Shown one piece after another: positions 26,875 through 34,691 of a DNA stretch of 64,000 nt. Within the stretch, counting starts at the first letter, position 1. Each line of letters opens with the position of its first letter. The notes beneath the pieces are model-generated. The model saw nothing but the letters and a program-made list of their open reading frames with translations. It searched no databases and had not been told where the DNA came from. The DNA lies in contig NZ_JBFEFG010000274.1 in NCBI RefSeq assembly GCF_040718835.1, forward strand, positions 496,001-560,000, read 5' to 3'. The DNA comes from Bremerella sp. JC817 (GTDB taxonomy: Bacteria > Planctomycetota > Planctomycetia > Pirellulales > Pirellulaceae). The position numbers were made by a program, and so were the translations under genes.

Positions 26875-28176
26875 TTACTTCGCTTCTTCCGGGTAGATGA
26901 ACGTGAATTTGATCCAGACCCACGCGGTCAGCATCACGCCGAGCACGACCGGCAACGCCAGGAACAGTGCCGGCAGCCAGACTCCCAGTCCCAGGAGCGG
27001 ACCATACTGCTGCCAGATCTTCGCCCAGAAAACCATCGTGACCAGCGTCCCGATACATAGATAAGGACCATACGCCAGGTAAGCGTCGCCCGTCAGCAGA
27101 TAGTTGATGATGGCAAATACGCATGCAATAAACGGCGCCAAAAAGAAGATCACCATCACCGGTTGCCAGCCGATATAGGCACCGATCATGCACATCAGCG
27201 TAACGTCGCCGAAGCCCATCGCTTCTTGTCCCATGGCAAAGCTGGCGAAGAAACGCACCATCCAGATCAGCATCCCTGCGAATGACATCCCCAGCAACGA
27301 GGTGAACACCATCTGCCACGTCGCCGGTCCGCCCCAAAGCCAGGCCGCCGTCACAAATAAAACCAGAAACGCGAGTAGCGTCAGATAGAACCAACGGAAG
27401 GCGTAGCGAACGAAGCTCGCGATTAAATAGCGAAAGAACTTGGCCATGCCCCACTTAGTCCAAACGATCTTCGGAGAAAGGGCGAACCACCATCCAACGA
27501 CCAGGAACAAACCAATCGCGAGTCCCCACGGTCCGTTGAACCATGCAGGCCAGGCATCCAACGTGGCGGCATCCAACGGCACCGCTTCAATCGCACGCCC
27601 TGCCGGTGCGAGACCAAAGTAAGGAGGACCGCCTGGGATCGGCAATCCCACGAAGGGAAGCAGCCAGCAAAGCACCAGGCCGATCACAAAACCAGGGACG
27701 GTTACCAAGTCAGGGATTGTCCGCGAGTCGAAGTCGACAAACGTGGCAATCACCATCAGCGAGATCAGCACGATATGCTGCACAAAGAGCGAGTGGATCG
27801 CCCCTTGGCTCATGGCGGTGTTGATGGTGATCGAGGCGAGTTCGCCATCGACAAGCCAGTGATAATACCAGGCGAAGAAGAAGCCGCAGCCCAGTTCGAC
27901 GAAAAACGGCTGCACCCAGTGGGCGGTGCCATGCAACTTGCTTTCGCGAGCCAAACCAAGCCAGCCGAAGACGGGGACCTTATCGAAGATACTGCGAGAT
28001 GGTGCCCCGGGAAGTGGCTTCGACCAGGGATCGTAATGTTTGGGGACCCAGGTCCAGCGATAGACGGCCCGGTTCAACTGTCCTCCGACCACCGTTCCGA
28101 GCAGAAACAGCAGGATCAAGCGAACCGACATCGAAAGGTTCACCCACAAATCAACGAGGTTCTCCCACCAATTCAC
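26875..28176 (-). CDS. Prepilin peptidase (A24 family), enlarged and lacking the Cys motifs
   Basis: Inner-membrane aspartyl protease that cleaves type IV prepilin or pseudopilin leaders. Catalytic-type motifs are VDFDSRTIPD (147-156) and GFGD (321-324). The two aspartate sites are about 175 residues apart, against about 65 in PilD-like enzymes, because of an insertion with extra hydrophobic helices. The N-terminal CxxC pairs of PilD are absent, so N-methylation activity is uncertain. 433 residues, many helices. Start GTG at 28176, one base after the aroK stop: translational coupling is likely. Confidence 0.88.
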   Translation of the reverse strand: MNWWENLVDLWVNLSMSVRLILLFLLGTVVGGQLNRAVYRWTWVPKHYDPWSKPLPGAPSRSIFDKVPVFGWLGLARESKLHGTAHWVQPFFVELGCGFFFAWYYHWLVDGELASITINTAMSQGAIHSLFVQHIVLISLMVIATFVDFDSRTIPDLVTVPGFVIGLVLCWLLPFVGLPIPGGPPYFGLAPAGRAIEAVPLDAATLDAWPAWFNGPWGLAIGLFLVVGWWFALSPKIVWTKWGMAKFFRYLIASFVRYAFRWFYLTLLAFLVLFVTAAWLWGGPATWQMVFTSLLGMSFAGMLIWMVRFFASFAMGQEAMGFGDVTLMCMIGAYIGWQPVMVIFFLAPFIACVFAIINYLLTGDAYLAYGPYLCIGTLVTMVFWAKIWQQYGPLLGLGVWLPALFLALPVVLGVMLTAWVWIKFTFIYPEEAK

Positions 28177-28177
28177 G

Positions 28178-28720
28178 TTACGGCTCTTTCTGCGTTAAAG
28201 ACGACGGGAGTTGGTCGAGAATCGACTGAGCCACGTCTTCGGGCGTCTTGCCCTCGGTTTCGATCACCAGATCAGCACATTGTTGATAAAGGGGAAGTCG
28301 CGCCGCGAGGACTTCTGCTATCTCTTCCAGCGGTGACTTGCCCGTCAGACTGGGGCGCTGCGTATGGGTCACTTGATCGAGCGAGAGCCGCCGGGCAATC
28401 TCCTCCGGCGGAGCGGTCAGCCAGACGGTGAAACAACGATCGGCGATGCGTGCCCGATTCGATTCGCGAAGGATGACGCCGCCACCCAGCGAAAGGACAT
28501 GCTCGCTATGTTCGGTCAATGTTTGCAACGAACTCGATTCCAGGTCCCGAAAAGCAGCTTCGCCTTGATCGGCAAAGATCTGAGCGATCGTTCGGCCGGC
28601 GGTTTGCTCGACATGGACATCGGCATCGACCATTGGCCAGCCCAACGACTTTGCCAACAGGCGAGCCACATGCGACTTGCCCGTTCCACGATAACCAATC
28701 AGTGCCAGGTTCATTGCCAT
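28178..28720 (-). CDS. aroK: Shikimate kinase
   Basis: Phosphorylates shikimate with ATP, fifth step of aromatic amino-acid synthesis. P-loop GYRGTGKS (9-16), shikimate-site motif VDADVHVE and SLGGGVILRE. 180 residues, standard length. The gene is preceded 5 bp upstream by the aroD-aroE fusion, so three consecutive shikimate activities are encoded together. Confidence 0.95.
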   Translation of the reverse strand: MAMNLALIGYRGTGKSHVARLLAKSLGWPMVDADVHVEQTAGRTIAQIFADQGEAAFRDLESSSLQTLTEHSEHVLSLGGGVILRESNRARIADRCFTVWLTAPPEEIARRLSLDQVTHTQRPSLTGKSPLEEIAEVLAARLPLYQQCADLVIETEGKTPEDVAQSILDQLPSSLTQKEP

Positions 28721-28725
28721 GCTGT

Positions 28726-30216
28726 TTAGTTGGTTCGCACAGCCCCGGTCATTCGCTTGAGCGTGCTACGCATCAGCTCGCGCGAGGTGTCGACCCCGGT
28801 GAAGTGCTTAAACTGCAAGGCAGCCTGACGTACGAACATTTCGACGCCAGTCACCACGCGGGCCCCGGCTCCCTTGGCCTCTTTGATCAGCAAGGTTTGC
28901 TCCGGGTTGTAGACCGTATCGAAGACCACCATGCTCGGCTTGATCCACTTTTTGTCGAACGGCGATTCGTTGACATTCGGATGCATGCCGACCGGGGTGC
29001 CATTGATCAAGATGTCTGGCTGAACCGAACCGCGATCGTCCCAGTGAATCGAACGGCAACCGAAGTGCTTGGCTAGTTCTTCGGCGTTCTCGAGTGTGCG
29101 ACCAGTGATCGTCACGGCGGCCTTGCGTTGCAGCAACGACCAGACAATGCCGCGTGCCACGCCGCCGGTTCCCAGCATCAGCACTTTCATGCCTTCCAGC
29201 GAACCATCACGATTCTCAGCTGGAAGCATCGTGTCGATGCTTTCCATGGCGGCGGCACAGTCGGTGTTGTAACCGAACGGACCACCTTCGCCGAAGATCA
29301 CGGTGTTGGTCGCACCCACGCCCTGGACGGCATGGTCAGCGACTTTGACGAACTTCGCGGCGACTTCCTTGTGCGGAATCGTCACGCTAAGTCCCTTCAC
29401 TCCAAGCTGCGGGCAGACTTCGTTCAAGAAGACCGAAAGATGTTCGCGAGGCACACGGAACGGCAGGTAGCGCCGGTCCATCCCTTGTTCGCTGAACGCG
29501 GCATTGTGCAGATGCGGGCTGAGGCTATGTCCGACCGGATCGGCCACCACGCCGAACAGCTCGGTGTTGTCAGTGATCTCTTCGTAGCGATAGAGATCGA
29601 CCATCTGCCGGAAACCGATTTGGCCCGGGGCGAGGGTTCTCTCGTTGGAGCTGGTCGCGTAGGTGAACGGGCAACCGAATCGCCCACCCAGAATTCGCGA
29701 CGGCATTCCCATGTCCCCCATGCAAAGTCCGATCGTGGGAATCTCGCTGTTGCGGGCCAGTTCCAGGATCCGAACGTTGTCTTGCGGCGAGTTGGCCATC
29801 GTGGCGATCTTGATGATATCGGGATCGCACTGCTGCATCTTCTTGTGCAGCCCTTCCAGATCGGCAGGAGTCTCGCGGAAGTTGTGGTAGCTGATGATGC
29901 GTTTCGTCTTGCCATAGCGTGGCACGGCCGCTGCGATATCTTCTTCGAGATCGATGTAGTCAGCCCCTTCGGCAATCGCCGTTCGCAAGACCATCTGCCG
30001 TTCGGCTTCGTCCCCGTTGTAACGTCCCCCGTCACGTTCGCGACGGTAGGTCACCACGACTGGGCTGGGGCGATTTTCCAGCAGACGGCGGAGTTTGATG
30101 GCGCCGTTGATGTAGTCGAGGCGCAATTCGCACAGTTCGGCACCTTGTTCGACCAGGTGCTTGTGCTCGGCGATAACGTGTTTGTGTCGGCCGCGGCCGA
30201 TACTGACGCAGATCAT
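28726..30216 (-). CDS. aroDE: Bifunctional 3-dehydroquinate dehydratase / shikimate dehydrogenase
   Basis: One chain carrying two shikimate-pathway steps. Residues 1-215 are a type I dehydroquinase with catalytic His in ISYHNF (H111) and Schiff-base Lys in DIIKIATM (K136). From about 219 comes shikimate dehydrogenase: GVVADPVGHSLSPHLHN, the TIPHKE active-site Lys (K283) and the NADP loop MLGTGGVARG. 496 residues. The arrangement mirrors the plant DHQ-SDH enzyme. Cotranscribed with aroK and the prepilin peptidase. Confidence 0.95.
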   Translation of the reverse strand: MICVSIGRGRHKHVIAEHKHLVEQGAELCELRLDYINGAIKLRRLLENRPSPVVVTYRRERDGGRYNGDEAERQMVLRTAIAEGADYIDLEEDIAAAVPRYGKTKRIISYHNFRETPADLEGLHKKMQQCDPDIIKIATMANSPQDNVRILELARNSEIPTIGLCMGDMGMPSRILGGRFGCPFTYATSSNERTLAPGQIGFRQMVDLYRYEEITDNTELFGVVADPVGHSLSPHLHNAAFSEQGMDRRYLPFRVPREHLSVFLNEVCPQLGVKGLSVTIPHKEVAAKFVKVADHAVQGVGATNTVIFGEGGPFGYNTDCAAAMESIDTMLPAENRDGSLEGMKVLMLGTGGVARGIVWSLLQRKAAVTITGRTLENAEELAKHFGCRSIHWDDRGSVQPDILINGTPVGMHPNVNESPFDKKWIKPSMVVFDTVYNPEQTLLIKEAKGAGARVVTGVEMFVRQAALQFKHFTGVDTSRELMRSTLKRMTGAVRTN

Positions 30217-30282
30217 AGGTCTATCTCAAGTCGCCTGGCTGGGAGTAGGGCCAATGGGGTGGATAACAGAATAGAACGACAC

Positions 30283-30298
30283 TCCCCTGGCCAGGGGA
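30283..30298. repeat. Perfect 16-bp palindrome between mutL and aroDE
   Basis: TCCCCTGG directly followed by CCAGGGGA, with no spacer, in the 93-bp gap between the mutL stop and the aroDE start. No T-run follows within a few bases on the minus strand. The lack of a loop suits a dimeric protein site better than an RNA hairpin. Confidence 0.45.
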
Positions 30299-30309
30299 AA
30301 CTCTCTATT

Positions 30310-32247
30310 TTAAGTCCGCTGGAATCTCCGGTCGAGTTCCTCTTTGGTAAAGACCAAAGCGGTGGGTCGCCCGTGCGGACAGTGGTGGGCATCCTGACAA
30401 AGGTGCCGAAGTTCCAATAAAGCGTCGATTTCCTCGGTCGAAAGGCGATCTCCCGCCTTGATTGCCGCCTTGCACGACATCATATGGAGCAGCTCGTCGA
30501 GCAAATCTCGCTTTTCGAGATTTTTGCCGTCGGTCATCAGGTGATCGATCATATCGCGGACGATTTCGGCCGGTTTGCGGCGTCCGAGGATCGCCGGGTA
30601 GCTGCGAATGAGGATCGTATCGCCGCCGAAGGCTTCCACCTCCAGGCCGATCTGGGCCAAGGTATCGGTGGCGGCTTCGACCGCGGCGAACTCTTGAGCG
30701 GCCAGGTTCAACGTTTCTGGAACCAACAACCGCTGCACTTCCAAACGGCGAGCCAACGCCTTTTCGCGTAACTCTTCATACAGAATACGCTCGTGCAAGG
30801 CATGCTGGTCGATGACCGCCATTCCTTCGTCCGTTTCCGCAATTAGATAACGGTTGTGAAGCTGGATGGCACGTTGCTGAGAGCCGATCCCGGTGCCGCG
30901 AACTTCCATCTCGCCGAACGAGTCTGGCTCGACTTCGGCGGTCGCGTCGGCTTCGGCTTCTTCTTGTTCTCGAAGATGAGCTGGCGTGATCCCGCTTGGG
31001 ATTGGGGGCAAAGGCAAGCTGCCAGCGCCGACGGCCGAACGCTGGATCGGATTCAGCTGCAGCGGCGTTCGTCGATCCGATCGGAAGTCGAGATCGAAGT
31101 CGGTCTGTCGGCGAGCGTTCGGATCGCTCTCGCCGCTGTTGCTTTCGACCGCCCCTTTGGCCCAGGCCACCAACTCTTCGCGCAAGTTCTCGGCCGATTG
31201 GCCGTTGCCTGCCACGCTGTCCCCGTCGACATCGGCCGGGCGATAAGTCGCGTCGAGGTTCGAGGCGAGAAACTTCGTTCGGAGCGTACCCAGCAGTTGG
31301 CTGTAGATCCGTCCGCTATCTTGGAAACGAACTTCCAGCTTCGTTGGATGGACGTTCACGTCGACCATCTCGGGCGGCATGTTCATCCGCAGGAAGGACA
31401 TCGGATAACGGCCATGCAGCAGCAAGCCACGATACGCTTCCCCCAGCGCATGTTGCAGAGCCCGGTCTTTGATAAATCGGCCATTCAAAAACAGATACTG
31501 CATCCGGTTGTTGCTACGGCTGAAACGCGGATTGCCCACGTAACCTCGCAGCGTGACCTGATCGTTCTCGCTGTCGACTTCGATCAACTGATCGGCAACC
31601 TCCGCCCCGAAGAATACCCGCACGCGATCGCGAAGATCGCTGCAGGGAGGCAAGTCGTGCACCATCCGCTGACCATGCTTCAGCGTGAAGTGAACCTGCG
31701 GATGCGCCAACGCGATGCGGGTGAACGCTTCGCTGATGTGACCGAACTCGGTCTGGGTTGTCTTTAAGAACTTCTTGCGGACCGGCGTGTTGTAGAACAG
31801 GTTGCGGATCTCGAGGATCGTGCCGGGTGGGCAACCGCACGGCTGAGCTTCCTGCACGTTTCCACCATGCACCAGCATCTCGCTGCCGCAGTCTTGATCG
31901 TGAGGACGACTTCGCAGCAGGAAGTGGCTCACTTCCGAGATCGACGCGAGTGCTTCGCCGCGGAAACCGAGCGTCCGCACATGGAATAATTCTTCGGCAC
32001 TGCCAATCTTGCTGGTCGCGTGCGAAGCGATTGCCAGGGGCATGTCTTCCGGCGAGATCCCGCAACCATCGTCGGCAATGCGAATCAGTTCGGTGCCGCC
32101 ATGCTCGATGGTGACGTCGACGCGGCGGGCTCCGGCGTCGAGCGAGTTTTCCATCAACTCTTTCACGGCGCTGGCGGGGCGTTCGATCACCTCGCCGGCC
32201 GCGATCTTGTTGACGACACTTGCAGATAGCTGTTGAATCTTCGGCAT
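30310..32247 (-). CDS. mutL: DNA mismatch repair protein MutL (endonuclease type)
   Basis: GHKL ATPase that links MutS recognition to strand incision. The N-terminus has the ATP-binding motifs (ENSLDAGA 33-40, DDGCGI 59-64, TLGFRGEALASI 92-103). A linker near 340-450 is polar. The C-terminal domain carries the metal-binding endonuclease motif DQHAxxExxxxE (480-491), plus CKAAIKAG and CPHGRP. So this MutL is predicted to nick DNA itself, unlike the E. coli protein that relies on MutH. 645 residues. It starts 36 bp after the response-regulator gene. Confidence 0.96.
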   Translation of the reverse strand: MPKIQQLSASVVNKIAAGEVIERPASAVKELMENSLDAGARRVDVTIEHGGTELIRIADDGCGISPEDMPLAIASHATSKIGSAEELFHVRTLGFRGEALASISEVSHFLLRSRPHDQDCGSEMLVHGGNVQEAQPCGCPPGTILEIRNLFYNTPVRKKFLKTTQTEFGHISEAFTRIALAHPQVHFTLKHGQRMVHDLPPCSDLRDRVRVFFGAEVADQLIEVDSENDQVTLRGYVGNPRFSRSNNRMQYLFLNGRFIKDRALQHALGEAYRGLLLHGRYPMSFLRMNMPPEMVDVNVHPTKLEVRFQDSGRIYSQLLGTLRTKFLASNLDATYRPADVDGDSVAGNGQSAENLREELVAWAKGAVESNSGESDPNARRQTDFDLDFRSDRRTPLQLNPIQRSAVGAGSLPLPPIPSGITPAHLREQEEAEADATAEVEPDSFGEMEVRGTGIGSQQRAIQLHNRYLIAETDEGMAVIDQHALHERILYEELREKALARRLEVQRLLVPETLNLAAQEFAAVEAATDTLAQIGLEVEAFGGDTILIRSYPAILGRRKPAEIVRDMIDHLMTDGKNLEKRDLLDELLHMMSCKAAIKAGDRLSTEEIDALLELRHLCQDAHHCPHGRPTALVFTKEELDRRFQRT

Positions 32248-32283
32248 CCGCTGCCTACTCCCCTTCGGTTCGGCCTGGCGAAA

Positions 32284-33732
32284 CTAGTCGCCGCGTAGTC
32301 CGTATTCTTTGATTTTCCGGTACAAGGTCCGCTCGCCGATGCCCAGCATCTTGGCGGCCTCTTCGCGATTTCCACCGGTCGACTTCAAGGTCTCGCCGAT
32401 GAGCCACTTTTCGACTTCACTGATCGGTTGACCGACCATGCTTGGCATTTCGCCATTGCCAGCGACGGCTGGTTTCGGATCGACCGGCGGGACCAGGTCG
32501 TCCCCTTCCTGGATCAATTCGGGGGGCAGATCGTCCAGACCGATCGTGCCATCCAAGTCGAGCACGACCATGCTCTCGGCGAAGTTTCGCAGTTGGCGAA
32601 CGTTGCCGGGCCAATCGTATTCCAGGCATCGCTGAAACACGGTGCGATCGATCCCGCGAACCTTCTTGTCGTGCTTCTTCGAGAACACTTTCAGGAAGTG
32701 ATCGAACAGCGGCAAGATGTCGTCAGGGCGTTCTCGCAGGGCGGGTAACTGGACGGTGACAATTCGCAGACGATGGTACAAGTCGGCCCGGAAGGTACCG
32801 GCGGCGATCGCCCCTTCCAGGTCGCAGTTGGTTGCCGAAAGCAAACGAACATTAATCCGGATCGGCTTGTTTTCACCAACGCGGGTGATCTCGCTCGATT
32901 CAAGGACACGAAGTAGCTTGACCTGGGTGGGCATCGGCATGTCACCGATTTCATCGAGGAACAACGTCCCGCCATTGGCATACTCGAGGCGGCCAATGCG
33001 TTCGCTGGCAGCGTCGGTGTAAGCCCCCTTCGCGTGACCAAACAGTTCGCTCTCGAGCAAGTGCTCGCTCAGCTCGGCACAGTTCAGCGGGACGAACGGC
33101 TTCTTCTTGCGGGGACTGTTTTGATGGATGGCCTGGGCGACGACTTCTTTACCCGTTCCCGTTTCCCCAAGGATCAGCACGCTGGCGTCGGTCGGAGCGA
33201 TACGCTGCAATCGCTGCACGACTTGCCGCATCTTGTTGCTGGAATAGATGAGCCCCTCGAACCCAAACTTCTCGTCCAGCCGCCGCATCAGTTCCGAGTT
33301 CTGACGTTTCAGCTGAATCGTCTCGGCCGCTTTGAGGGCCGCGGCTCGCAGCTTATCTGGGGTAAGCGGCTTCTCGAGGAAGTTCAGCGCCTCTTTCTGC
33401 ATGGCAGCCACCGCGGTCGAAACGGTCGCGTGCCCGGTCACCACAATCACTTCGCAGTTGGGGCGGCTCTCTTTGGCAAGCTGCAGAATGCCCATACCAT
33501 CGATGTCGTTCATGACCAGGTCGGTGACGACGATCTCGAACGGTTCTGCGACGATCTTCTCGGCCCCTTCGGGACCGCTGGTGGCGACGGTGCAGACAAA
33601 CCCGATCCGCTCAAGGCTTTCGGCCATGGTCATGGCGTGGGCCTTGTCGTTGTCGACTACCAGTACGCGGAACTGATCCGGCTGAACTGGAGCGGCATCG
33701 GTTTGAACTTCATCCTGTGGCGTCGTTGTCAT
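32284..33732 (-). CDS. NtrC-family sigma54-dependent response regulator
   Basis: 482 residues, three domains. The receiver (about 21-135) has phospho-acceptor D71 in VVTDLVMND, and VVTGHA and EKPLTP. The sigma54-interacting AAA+ domain (about 155-385) has Walker A GETGTGKE (189-196) and Walker B GGTLFLDEIGD (254-264). The C-terminal Fis-type helix-turn-helix is EEAAKMLGIGERTLYRKI. The sigma54-contact loop reads GAYTDA (236-241) where GAFTGA is the rule. ATG 33732. Its kinase is the upstream gene. The target genes are unknown, but the downstream gene in the same direction is mutL. Confidence 0.93.
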   Translation of the reverse strand: MTTTPQDEVQTDAAPVQPDQFRVLVVDNDKAHAMTMAESLERIGFVCTVATSGPEGAEKIVAEPFEIVVTDLVMNDIDGMGILQLAKESRPNCEVIVVTGHATVSTAVAAMQKEALNFLEKPLTPDKLRAAALKAAETIQLKRQNSELMRRLDEKFGFEGLIYSSNKMRQVVQRLQRIAPTDASVLILGETGTGKEVVAQAIHQNSPRKKKPFVPLNCAELSEHLLESELFGHAKGAYTDAASERIGRLEYANGGTLFLDEIGDMPMPTQVKLLRVLESSEITRVGENKPIRINVRLLSATNCDLEGAIAAGTFRADLYHRLRIVTVQLPALRERPDDILPLFDHFLKVFSKKHDKKVRGIDRTVFQRCLEYDWPGNVRQLRNFAESMVVLDLDGTIGLDDLPPELIQEGDDLVPPVDPKPAVAGNGEMPSMVGQPISEVEKWLIGETLKSTGGNREEAAKMLGIGERTLYRKIKEYGLRGD

Positions 33733-33814
33733 GCAGACCATCCTACCGAAGATGGGGCGAATCCTCTAGAACCGAATGCCGCTCCCCTCCCCTTCTCCAT
33801 TGGGGGGAATCGCA

Positions 33815-34606
33815 TTATCCGGCGGCTTCTTCAGAAGCATCGGCCGGCTTTTGTCCGATTCGGGGGGGAAGCGGAAATTCGAGCGTGAACTGCGTTCCTC
33901 GGCCCAGTTCGCTTTGGACATCGATGATCGCGTGATGCGCTTCGATGATCTTCTTCGCCAACGGCAAGCCCAGCCCTGATCCCCCTTCTTTCGTCGAATA
34001 AAAGGGATCGAACATCCGAATGGCGGTCGTGTCGCTCATGCCGCAGCCGGTGTCGACCAATCGCAGCAGCACACCACTGCGAAACTCGCGGGTCTGCACC
34101 ATTAGCGAGCCACCATCCGGCATGGCCTGGATGGCGTTGACCACCAGGTTCAACAAGGCCGAATAGAGCAGTTCGGCATCGAGGTCGATGCTGGGCAGTT
34201 CGGAATCGAGATAACGAATGATCTCGACACCTTGCTGATTGGCTTGCGGCTCGACGAAGTTGAGGACACGTTCGATCTGCTCGTTCAAGTTGCCCGGCAA
34301 CAGGTTCAGATCGCGAATCCGAGCGAACCGCAGGAAGTCGTCCAGCAAGCCCTGCAGCCGCTGACATTGCTCTTGAACCGTCGCGATCTTTTGCTTCGCG
34401 CGGCGCTGCTGCGGCGTTTGAGGATCTTCCATATCCTCGGCCAGCAGTTCCATGTTCATTCGAATGACCGAGAGTGGCGTCTTGATTTCGTGTGCCAACG
34501 AACCTGCCAGCCGGGCGATCTCGTTGTATTGATCGACCAGGTACTGATCGCGCGACTTTTCGCGAACGGGTTCGGAGTGTTCGCGCGAGGAAGAATGCGG
34601 ATCCAT
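33815..34606 (-). CDS. Soluble histidine kinase partner of the NtrC-family regulator
   Basis: 263 residues with no membrane helix and almost no sensor region. It begins in a short polar stretch, then HisKA with LAGSLAHEIKTPLS (phospho-His H39), a coiled dimerisation helix, and HATPase_c with NLVVNAIQAMPDGG, DTGCGM and GGSGLGL. NtrB-like kinases of this size usually receive signals from protein partners. A GAGG Shine-Dalgarno sequence precedes ATG 34606. The gene starts only 14 bp after the pnp terminator, leaving little room for its own promoter. Confidence 0.93.
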   Translation of the reverse strand: MDPHSSSREHSEPVREKSRDQYLVDQYNEIARLAGSLAHEIKTPLSVIRMNMELLAEDMEDPQTPQQRRAKQKIATVQEQCQRLQGLLDDFLRFARIRDLNLLPGNLNEQIERVLNFVEPQANQQGVEIIRYLDSELPSIDLDAELLYSALLNLVVNAIQAMPDGGSLMVQTREFRSGVLLRLVDTGCGMSDTTAIRMFDPFYSTKEGGSGLGLPLAKKIIEAHHAIIDVQSELGRGTQFTLEFPLPPRIGQKPADASEEAAG

Positions 34607-34620
34607 GGATAGGCCTCACG

Positions 34621-34651
34621 AAAAAAGCCCGGAGTGATGAACACTCCGGGC
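34621..34651 (-). terminator. Intrinsic terminator of the rpsO-pnp unit
   Basis: GCCCGGAGTG (34627-34636) pairs with CACTCCGGGC (34642-34651) around a 5-nt loop, and the minus strand continues TTTTTTCG. It lies 41 bp after the pnp stop and 14 bp before the histidine-kinase start. Confidence 0.88.
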
Positions 34652-34691
34652 AGATCTATTCTCGATGGAAATCAGAATCGCTGCTGATTTC

